From the NCBI GenBank assembly GCA_003062345.1, contig PQCO01000162.1:1-5725 (forward strand): a stretch of DNA of 5,725 bases, read 5' to 3'. Below the pieces are notes generated by a model that saw nothing but the letters and a program-made list of their open reading frames with translations, did no database searches and had not been told where the DNA came from. Made by a program: the position numbers and the translations under genes. Origin of the DNA: Sedimenticola_A endophacoides. GTDB taxonomy: Bacteria; Pseudomonadota; Gammaproteobacteria; Chromatiales; Chromatiaceae. Shown one piece after another: positions 1-5,725 of this stretch (positions are counted from its first letter, which is position 1; each line of letters begins with the position of its first letter).

Positions 1-196
1 CACGCGCCGCACACTTGAGTGCGGAGGCGGAAATACTCAGCAAGCCAACCCAGCGCCCTTCCCGCTCGGCGACATAGCGAATGGTGTTGCCAATTTTCAC
101 CAGGGCACCAAGGTAGTGGTGAGCCTGTATCAGGTCTTGGAACCGCTGTTCCTCTGTGGCGCAGGCTGGTCTGACATGCAGGAGAGATGCGTTCAA
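1..196 (-). CDS. DUF4338/DruA-family protein, N-terminal part (cut by window edge)
   Basis: Read on the minus strand, this frame stays open to base 1 and gives about 65 residues. Residues 24-36 read QAHHYLGALVKIG, followed by IRYVAEREGRWVGLLS and then ALKCAAR at the edge. I recognise the HHYLG...G..(I/L)RYVA...W(V)..L.....ALKC.AR pattern as the N-terminal part of the DUF4338 family. That family includes DruA of Druantia anti-phage systems, and its members also occur beside or fused to DDE transposases of insertion sequences. The frame is open back to a TAA at 262-260 and has no ATG. The best start is TTG at 196-194, preceded by a GAAAGG-like ribosome site, and it leaves a normal-looking lead into the domain. 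An N-terminal truncation is the alternative. The rest of the gene lies left of the window, so defence versus transposition cannot be decided. Recognition is from memory of the family pattern. Confidence 0.62.
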   Translation of the reverse strand, partial: MNASLLHVRPACATEEQRFQDLIQAHHYLGALVKIGNTIRYVAEREGRWVGLLSISASALKCAAR

Positions 197-242
197 ATTG
201 CCTTTCGTCCTTCGGTTTGAAAGGCTCTTTTTACCCGAAGTG

Positions 243-409
243 GGGGAGGTTGTCCAGTATTAGATAGTATCTTTATGTTTCTGGGTGGGGTTTCTGTTTA
301 GGGCGATTTCGCCCTGACCCCCGGGGATCGAGGAGGCGAATCATCCGGCAGGACGGATCCAGAGCAGATCCGAAAACCGGGGCAGCGGGCGTCATTTGGA
401 CAATTCCCC
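243..409. repeat. Imperfect inverted repeat, about 13 bp arms
   Basis: The left arm GGGGAGGTTGTCCA (243-256) and the right arm TGGACAATTCCCC (397-409) are inverted copies. They share a perfect TTGTCCA/TGGACAA core and a matching GGGG end, with one base gained or lost and one substitution between them. The arms are about 140 bp apart. They could be terminal repeats of a small non-autonomous element or a remnant of an insertion-sequence end. No convincing target-site duplication flanks them, and chance cannot be excluded. Confidence 0.3.
300..315. repeat. Perfect 7-bp hairpin
   Basis: AGGGCGA-TT-TCGCCCT is a perfect inverted repeat with a 2-nt centre. A DNA or RNA hairpin is possible, in RNA probably with an enlarged loop. 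No T-run follows on either strand, so it is not an intrinsic terminator. It lies upstream of the minus-strand DUF4338 frame and could be a transposon-end structure or a REP-like unit; the sequence does not say which. Confidence 0.45.
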
Positions 410-557
410 GAAACAGGGGCGCTTGCATCGCGCCGGGAAGACCAATCCCAGAGAAGAATCATGAGCCACGGAAAACGCGGCGGCGGACAAATCGTTCAGC
501 GGGTAGCGCGCCAGTCGGCTGGGCACGGGAGACCGCACCGGACCCACGGGCCGCTAC

Positions 558-587
558 AAAAAGAAAGGCCGCACATGGCGACCTTTT
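558..587 (-). terminator. Intrinsic terminator after tRNA-Val
   Basis: On the minus strand, AAAGGTCGC (586-578), a five-base loop CATGT, and GCGGCCTTT (572-564) form a 9-bp stem with one G-U wobble. It is followed by CTTTTT (563-558). The hairpin begins nine bases after the encoded CCA of the tRNA, so the tRNA transcript ends here and is monocistronic. Confidence 0.85.
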
Positions 588-594
588 CGATGTT

Positions 595-671
595 TGGTAG
601 GGGCGGGCGGATTCGAACCGCCGACCTCCACGATGTCAACGTGGCGCTCTAACCAACTGAGCTACGCTCCT
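595..671 (-). tRNA. tRNA-Val (anticodon GAC)
   Basis: A 77-nt cloverleaf on the minus strand. The D stem is GCTC/GAGC around AGTTGGTTA. The anticodon stem is CCACG/CGTGG with loop TTGACAT, which places GAC at 34-36 (valine, reading GUC and GUU). The T stem is GGCGG/CCGCC with loop TTCGAAT. The discriminator is A, and CCA is encoded (597-595). The acceptor strands are AGGAGCG (671-665) and CGCCCCT (605-599). These pair except for A4 opposite C69, and the helix begins with A1-U72 rather than the G1-C72 of E. coli tRNA-Val. Every other stem is perfect, and the gene has its own promoter and terminator, so it looks functional despite the mismatch. Confidence 0.93.
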
Positions 672-684
672 GAAGAGGAGCGCA

Positions 685-713
685 ATAATAGCGGCATCCC
701 CCGCTTCATGCAA
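685..713 (-). promoter_or_regulatory. Sigma70 promoter of tRNA-Val
   Basis: On the minus strand, -35 TTGCAT (713-708), a 17-nt spacer, and -10 TATTAT (690-685) lie 13 nt before the tRNA 5' end. The bases after the -10 are GC-rich (GCGCTCC a little past it), as in stringently controlled stable-RNA promoters; growth-rate or ppGpp control is an inference from that. Spacing, hexamers and position all agree. Confidence 0.8.
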
Positions 714-996
714 GCGCCGGATCACCGCCCCGACCGAGCGCCCCCGGCCCCTCTGAAAAAGGGGTGGCAGATGCGCCAGGTCACACCGGGAGAGACCGGC
801 CGCATGCCATGCAACGGGCCGGATGCGCATAAAATCGCGGCACGGCCAAAACCCGGCGTTCACTCACCCCCCACCCATTCTCGGTGACCGTTCGCGCACC
901 AGGAGCGGATCCACGGAACAGGCGAAAGACGGGACTGAAGCCGTTGCGGCAATCACCTGCCACGAATTCGCGACACAACAGCGCCCCCCGGTCGGC

Positions 997-1005
997 TGCT
1001 ACTAT
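997..1005 (+). promoter_or_regulatory. Possible extended -10 promoter of the exporter operon
   Basis: TGCTACTAT is an extended -10 element (TG, one base, then TACTAT). No good -35 lies at the correct distance. Transcription would start near 1011-1013 and give a leader of about 40 nt before the adaptor ATG. This is the best plus-strand candidate in the spacer, but it is weak and could be replaced by an activator-dependent promoter further upstream. Confidence 0.33.
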
Positions 1006-1050
1006 TTAAGGAGGAGCGCCGAATCCGCAAGGGAAATACAGGAAAACACC

Positions 1051-2201
1051 ATGACACCCCGCTTCATGCACGGCTTGATGACGCTGTTCCTGCTGGCCCT
1101 GGTGGCGGGCGGTTTGTGGTATTTGAACCGCCCTCAGGCGATCGAAGTGGTGGTGCGGGCAGTGGAGACAGGCACGGTCGAATCGAGCGTCTCCAATACC
1201 CGGGCCGGAACGGTCAAGGCGTGCCGCCGAGCCCGGCTATCGCCAGGCATTGGCGGCCAGATCGGCGCCCTGGAGGTGACGGAAGGCGAGCACGTAAAAG
1301 CCGGACAACTGCTGCTCGCACTCTGGAACCGCGACCTGACGGCCGAGATCGCCCTCAACCAGGCGGAGTCGGCCGCCGCCCTGGCCACCGCCCGCAGCGC
1401 CTGCCTGCAGGCCCAGGTGGCCCGGCGCGAGGCCGACCGGCTGGCCAAGCTGCGCCACCGCGGCGCGGTCTCCGAAGAGAACATCGACAAGGCCGAAACC
1501 GAGGCCCGGGCCCTGCAAGCCGGCTGCGAATCGGCCAACGCCATGGCCCGGGTGGCCGCCGCCCGGGTCGATGTCGTCAGGGCCCGGATGGAGCGCACCC
1601 GCCTCACCGCCCCCTTCGACGGCGTGGTGGCGGAGATCAACGGTGAACTCAACGAGTACGTCACCCCCTCCCCCCCCGGCATCGCCACCCTGCCGGCGGT
1701 GGATCTGATCGACAACACCTGCTTCTTCATGACTGCTCCCATCGACGAGGTGGACGCGCCCAGAGTCGCCGTCGGGCAACCGGCCCGGGTATCCCTTGAC
1801 GCCTTCGGTGCGCGCCGTTTCCCCGCCCGGGTGCGGCGTATCTCCCCCTACGTGCTGGACCTGGAGAAGCAGGCTCGCACCGTCGAGGTCGAGGTGGAAT
1901 TCACCCAACCCGGGGACATCCGCGAACTGCTGGCCGGCTACTCGGCCGATGTCGAGATCATCCTGGAACAGCGTAAGCAGCGCCTGCGCATCCCCTCAGA
2001 GGCACTTCTCGACAATGCGGCGGTGTTTCTCTTTATTCCCCAACGGGGGTTGATTGAACGGCGCGCGATTGAGACCGGCCTCTCCAACTGGGACCACACC
2101 GAGGTCTTGAAGGGATTGACGGAGGGCGACCTGGTCATCACTTCGGTCGATCGAGACGGGGTGGAGAACGGGGCGCCGGCGCGCATCGAAGCGAGCGACC
2201 G

Positions 2202-2205
<4 letters not shown>
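1051..2205 (+). CDS. MacA/HlyD-type periplasmic adaptor (membrane fusion protein)
   Basis: This 384-residue periplasmic adaptor should connect the inner-membrane ABC transporter encoded next to it with a TolC-like outer-membrane channel. Residues 9-25 form an uncleaved membrane anchor or signal segment. The first lipoyl half is near 62-92 (GGQIGALEVTEGEHVKAGQ). An alanine-rich alpha-hairpin spans about 96-182, and the second lipoyl half is TAPFDGVVAEI (186-196). A beta-barrel lies around 225-305 and a membrane-proximal domain follows to the end. The hairpin tip carries R130, L134 and S141, matching the R...L......S pattern associated with TolC contact. Four cysteines occur (58, 118, 159, 224). 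ATG 1051 is chosen because AGGAA lies six bases upstream and the anchor follows directly; the in-frame ATG at 823 would add 76 atypical residues. The stop overlaps the ATPase start (ATGA). The substrate is unknown. Confidence 0.9.
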
Positions 2206-2870
<665 letters not shown>

Positions 2871-2886
2871 GGCACAAGGAGGCCCG

Positions 2887-4092
2887 ATGCACATCACGGA
2901 TACATTCGGCTTCGCCATCCGCGCCCTGCGCGGTGCGCGCGCGCGCAGCGCCCTGATGCTGCTGGCGATGGCCATCGGCATCGCCTCGGTGGTGCTGCTC
3001 ACGGCCCTTGGCGAGGGCGCCCGCCGTTACGTCGGCAATGAGTTCTCGAACCTCGGCACCCACCTGCTAGTGGTACTGCCGGGACGCACCGAGACCACCG
3101 GCGGCCCGCCACCGCTGATCGGGGGCACCCCGAAGCCCCTTACCCTGGACGACGCGCTGGCCCTCACCCGCAGCACCACAGTACGTTATGTCGCCCCACT
3201 GATCGTGGGCTCGGCCCCCGTCTCACACCGGCAACTGGAGCGCGAGGCGACCATCCTCGGCGCCACGGCGGAGCTGCTGCCCGTACGCAACCTGGAGCTG
3301 GCCCGGGGCAAATTCCTGCCGCCCGGCGACCCGGAGCGCGGCGCCGCCGTGGCGGTCATCGGCAGCGCCCTGAAACAGAACCTGTTCGGCAACGCCCCGG
3401 CCCTGGGGCGCTGGATCCGCATCCATGACCGGCGCTTCCGGGTAATCGGCATCCTCAAACCCATGGGAGAATCCCTTGGCATGGACCTGGGGGAGCTGGC
3501 CATCATCCCCCTATCGCGCTCCCAGAGCCTGTTCGACACCGAATCGCTGTTCCGGATTCTGGTGCAGGCCACCACACGGGAGCACGTCGCCAGGACGGAG
3601 CGGGCGGTTAGCGAAATCCTCAAGACGCGCCATGGCGGCGAGGAGGATATCACAGTGATCACCCAGAACGCCCTGCTCGGCACCTTCGACGAGATCTTCC
3701 GCACCCTGACCCTCGCAGTCGGCGGCATCGCCGCCATCAGTCTGGCGGTGGCCGGCATCCTGATCATGAACGTGATGCTGGTGGCGGTCTCCCAGCGCAC
3801 CGCCGAGATCGGTCTGCTCAAGGCCCTCGGGGCACCCGGAGGAGAGATCCTGCGCCTGTTCCTGGTCGAGGCGGGGCTGCTGTCGGTCACCGGCGCCCTG
3901 CTCGGGATGGCCACCGCCTACGGCGGGGTCTGGGCCATGGGACATCTGTTTCCGGACTTTCCCATCGGCGTGCCCCCCTGGGCGCTCGCCGCCGCCCTGC
4001 TGGTGGCGTTGCTGACCGGACTGCTGTTCGGGGTGCTGCCGGCGCGCAGGGCCGCCCGGCTCGATCCGGTGCGGGCCCTGTCGGGACACTGA
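2887..4092 (+). CDS. MacB/FtsX-family ABC permease, first of two
   Basis: A 401-residue inner-membrane permease. It has one N-terminal membrane helix (about 21-41), a large periplasmic MacB-type domain (about 45-270), then three membrane helices (about 274-300, 320-345 and 364-384). This is the usual layout of the mechanotransmission family. RTAEIGLLKALGAP (304-317) is the cytoplasmic coupling segment that should contact the ATPase, and the C-terminal PARRAARLDPVRAL is the typical family ending. ATG 2887 is chosen because AAGGAGG (2876-2882) lies four bases upstream and the protein then begins with the expected short amphipathic lead; the in-frame ATG at 2797 lies inside the ATPase gene. A 16-nt gap separates it from the ATPase. 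It lacks cysteine. It is paralogous to the next gene and probably forms a heterodimer with it. Confidence 0.9.
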   Translation: MHITDTFGFAIRALRGARARSALMLLAMAIGIASVVLLTALGEGARRYVGNEFSNLGTHLLVVLPGRTETTGGPPPLIGGTPKPLTLDDALALTRSTTVRYVAPLIVGSAPVSHRQLEREATILGATAELLPVRNLELARGKFLPPGDPERGAAVAVIGSALKQNLFGNAPALGRWIRIHDRRFRVIGILKPMGESLGMDLGELAIIPLSRSQSLFDTESLFRILVQATTREHVARTERAVSEILKTRHGGEEDITVITQNALLGTFDEIFRTLTLAVGGIAAISLAVAGILIMNVMLVAVSQRTAEIGLLKALGAPGGEILRLFLVEAGLLSVTGALLGMATAYGGVWAMGHLFPDFPIGVPPWALAAALLVALLTGLLFGVLPARRAARLDPVRALSGH

Positions 4093-4094
4093 CC

Positions 4095-5294
4095 ATGCGC
4101 AGCGCGGACTTCCTCTCCCTCGCCCTCGGTTCGGTGGCCGCCCACCGCATGCGCAGCCTCCTCACCGCCCTGGGTATCGCCGTCGGGATCGCCGCCGTGG
4201 TGCTACTCACCTCCATCGGCGAGGGGGTGCATCGATTCGTGCTGGGAGAGTTCACCCAGTTCGGCACCCATCTGATTGCGGTCACCCCCGGCAAGACCAG
4301 CACCTTCGGCCTCTCCGGGGCGGTGATCAACACCGTACGCCCCCTCACCCTGGAGGACGCCGAGGCACTGGCGCGGCTACCGCGCATCGAGGCGGCGCTC
4401 CCCTTCGTTCAGGGCAACGCCCCGATCGAGTACGGCAACCGCATCCGCCGCAGCATGATCTTCGGTACCGGCGCCGATGTACCCCGGGTATGGCGCATGC
4501 AACCGCGCATCGGACGCTTCCTGCCGCGCGAGGACCCTCGCCATGCCCGCCCCTTCGCGGTACTCGGCGCCAAGGTGAAACAGGAACTGTTCGGCGCCGC
4601 CAGCCCCCTCGGTCGCCGGGTGCGCATCGGCGGCGAGCGTTACCGGGTGATCGGCGTGATGGAGCCCAAAGGCACCCTGCTCGGCTTCGACCTCGACGAC
4701 GCGGTCTATATCCCGACCCACAGGGCGATGGCGATGTTCGATCAGGAGGGCGTGATGGAGGTGGACCTCCTGTATGCCCCGGGCGGTGACAGCGCCAGCC
4801 TCACCGATACGATCCGGACACGCCTCAAGCAACGCCACGGCGGTGAGGACTTCACCATCATCACCCAGGACCAGATGCTGCAGACCCTGGGCGGGGTACT
4901 CGACATCCTCACCCTGGCGGTCGCCGCCCTCGGCACCATCTCCCTGCTGGTGGGCGGGGTCGGCATCCTCACCATCATGAGCATCGCGGTCAACGAGCGG
5001 CGCGGCGAGATCGGCCTGCTCTGCGCCCTTGGCGCAAACCGGCGCGGCATTCTCTGGCTGTTCATCGGCGAGGCGGTGCTCCTGGCGGGACTGGGCGGCG
5101 GCGCCGGACTGCTCGCCGGCACCGGGGGAGCCTGGTTGCTCGGTGCCCTGATCCCCGCCCTGCCGACCCACACCTCCTGGGCCCACGCCCTGCTCGCCGA
5201 GGGGGTGTCGCTGCTGATCGGCCTGACCGCCGGGGCACTGCCGGCCTGGCGGGCGGCGGGGCTCGATCCGATCGAGGCGTTGCGTTCGGAATAA
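4095..5294 (+). CDS. MacB/FtsX-family ABC permease, second of two
   Basis: A 399-residue permease with the same plan as its neighbour: membrane helix about 21-40, periplasmic domain about 45-268, and three C-terminal membrane helices (about 272-297, one within 316-352, and 361-383). ERRGEIGLLCALGANRRG (300-317) is the coupling segment, and the protein ends PAWRAAGLDPIEAL plus three residues. It shares with the first permease GEG at 42-44, EF..(F/L)GTHL near 52-60, a PLTL(D/E)DA segment, RHGGE before an ITQ motif, and the C-terminal motif. The sequences otherwise differ widely, so the pair is an old duplication rather than a recent one. ATG 4095 lies two bases after the previous stop with only a weak ribosome site, so coupled translation is likely. 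Both members keep the coupling helix, so both can engage the ATPase dimer. This is the last gene of the operon. Confidence 0.9.
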   Translation: MRSADFLSLALGSVAAHRMRSLLTALGIAVGIAAVVLLTSIGEGVHRFVLGEFTQFGTHLIAVTPGKTSTFGLSGAVINTVRPLTLEDAEALARLPRIEAALPFVQGNAPIEYGNRIRRSMIFGTGADVPRVWRMQPRIGRFLPREDPRHARPFAVLGAKVKQELFGAASPLGRRVRIGGERYRVIGVMEPKGTLLGFDLDDAVYIPTHRAMAMFDQEGVMEVDLLYAPGGDSASLTDTIRTRLKQRHGGEDFTIITQDQMLQTLGGVLDILTLAVAALGTISLLVGGVGILTIMSIAVNERRGEIGLLCALGANRRGILWLFIGEAVLLAGLGGGAGLLAGTGGAWLLGALIPALPTHTSWAHALLAEGVSLLIGLTAGALPAWRAAGLDPIEALRSE

Positions 5295-5351
5295 ACCGCC
5301 CCCCCTGGACACACCCGTTTGGCGCCCCCCGACGCCGTACGCGCAGGGCAG

Positions 5352-5409
5352 TTGACCGTTGCGCTGGCGGCCACAATAAAGACACCAGCGCCACAAAGCG
5401 GACTATAAT
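5352..5409 (+). promoter_or_regulatory. Promoter-like region, one or two overlapping sigma70 promoters
   Basis: TTGACC (5352-5357) lies 17 bases before AATAAA (5375-5380). A perfect consensus -10, TATAAT (5404-5409), follows, with a GACA-containing half-match to a -35 at 5379-5384 (19-base spacer). An inverted repeat lies between. Transcription from TATAAT would begin near 5416, where an ATG opens only a 22-codon frame. The promoter therefore seems to have lost or not yet reached its gene within this window. Confidence 0.5.
5361..5391. repeat. Inverted repeat GCGCTGG/CCAGCGC, operator-like
   Basis: GCGCTGG (5361-5367) and CCAGCGC (5385-5391) are perfect 7-bp inverted copies separated by 17 bases, with arm centres 24 bases apart. 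They flank the AATAAA box and lie upstream of the TATAAT box. A dimeric regulator site is one reading. A stem-loop in the operon's 3' RNA is another, but no T-run follows, so it is not an ordinary terminator. Confidence 0.4.
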
Positions 5410-5725
5410 TCCGCTATGGAGGCGCCGTCGCCGCCCTCCCCCAGGCTGCTTTTATTGAGATGTCCTAGCCCGAATGTTTCATAAACCATTAGGTGACCAC
5501 AAATACCGTACAACCAGACTAGGGTATTAGCCGAGAACTAGGCAGGCCGGTAACTGTTAGCGGGGCGACGATCATTTTTTCGGGGTTGTAGCGTCCATTT
5601 GGCGCGGCTGATGAGGAAAAATCCCAGCCATTGGGCATACCATGACCTTTCCGGACGGAAATGAGTCACTACCGCTCCGCATCGGAAATCGCTCAGGCGG
5701 TATTGATAAGCGGCGGACGGGCCTG

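Larger units (their letters stand above)
197..557. other. Gene-poor stretch, probably mobile-element flank
   Basis: No convincing gene lies between the DUF4338 gene and the tRNA terminator. Bases 200-300 are clearly AT-richer than the exporter operon. The stretch contains a perfect 7-bp hairpin (300-315), an imperfect inverted repeat (arms 243-256 and 397-409) and a CCCC-GAAACA-GGGG hairpin (406-419). An ATG frame at 461-652 runs straight through the tRNA terminator and the tRNA and is not a gene. The stretch probably contains the boundary between the element carrying the DUF4338 gene and the chromosomal tRNA locus, but I cannot place that boundary. Confidence 0.45.
672..1050. other. Intergenic region between tRNA promoter and exporter operon
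   Basis: A divergent spacer of about 380 bases. Its left end holds the minus-strand tRNA promoter. The middle contains a short hairpin with no T-run (CCCCT-CTGAAAA-AGGGG, about 750-767) and an isolated TAAAAT (830-835) without a usable -35. The right end holds the likely operon promoter and leader. The adaptor reading frame is open back to 823, but that extension contains no typical adaptor sequence. I see no other gene here. Confidence 0.6.
5295..5725. other. Downstream region with orphan promoter and possible mobile-element sequence
   Basis: No gene of confident size lies after the exporter operon, and I see no clear intrinsic terminator for it. Bases 5352-5409 look like a promoter. From about 5450 the sequence becomes AT-richer, with several CCTAG/CTAGG-type words (5465, 5520, 5539) and a T-run near 5575-5580. 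At the right edge two plus-strand frames stay open: ATG 5661 (begins MSHYRSASEIAQAVL) and ATG 5642 (begins MTFPDGNESLPLR). Neither has a good ribosome site and I recognise neither. One may be the start of a gene beyond the window. Confidence 0.5.

Noticed and set aside
461..652. 63-codon plus-strand frame beginning at ATG 461
   Set aside because: It runs through the tRNA terminator and most of the tRNA gene on the other strand, and its protein has no family-like features.
823..1050. Upstream ATG extension of the adaptor gene
   Set aside because: The extra 76 residues are compositionally odd and would place the membrane anchor in mid-protein. ATG 1051 has its own ribosome site and directly precedes the anchor.
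5295..5340. GGCG...CGCC short stem as terminator of the exporter operon
   Set aside because: The stem is only 4 bp and no T-run follows.
5416..5484. 22-codon frame starting at the predicted transcription start of the downstream promoter
   Set aside because: It is proline-, serine- and leucine-rich with no recognisable similarity, and no ribosome site. The coincidence with the start point is probably chance.

Overview
The window reads as chromosomal DNA from a GC-rich proteobacterium, most likely a gammaproteobacterium. The grounds are the strongly GC-biased third codon positions in the coding block, a tRNA gene with an encoded CCA end, sigma70-type promoters, and a Gram-negative tripartite-exporter operon. 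No marker in the window fixes the genus.

Left part (1-671, minus strand). The left edge holds the N-terminal part of a DUF4338/DruA-family protein, a family found in Druantia defence loci and beside or fused to transposases. It runs off the window. Between it and the tRNA is a gene-poor, probably mobile-element-derived stretch (197-557) with a small perfect hairpin and an imperfect inverted repeat. A complete tRNA-Val(GAC) gene follows (671 down to 595), with a clear promoter upstream (TTGCAT-17-TATTAT) and an intrinsic terminator downstream.

Centre (1051-5294, plus strand). Four tightly packed genes form one operon: a MacA/HlyD-type periplasmic adaptor, a stand-alone MacB/LolD-type ABC ATPase, and two related but different MacB/FtsX-type permeases. 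The joints are an ATGA overlap, a 16-nt gap with a strong Shine-Dalgarno, and a 2-nt gap. In the inferred machine, the ATPase drives a permease heterodimer in the inner membrane. The adaptor, which carries the R/L/S pattern associated with TolC binding at its hairpin tip, would link it to an outer-membrane channel that is not encoded here. The substrate cannot be read from sequence; drugs, lipopeptides, siderophores and lipids are all possible for this superfamily.

Right part (5295-5725). After the operon comes a promoter-like region (TTGACC, a GCGCTGG/CCAGCGC inverted repeat, and a consensus TATAAT) that leads into no recognisable long gene. Composition then shifts to AT-richer, mobile-element-like sequence with only short open frames reaching the window end.

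I found no CRISPR array and no complete defence system. The most notable points are the split exporter with two unlike permeases, the symmetrically placed cysteine pair in the adaptor's coiled-coil hairpin, the partial DruA-family gene beside a tRNA, and the orphan promoter at the right.
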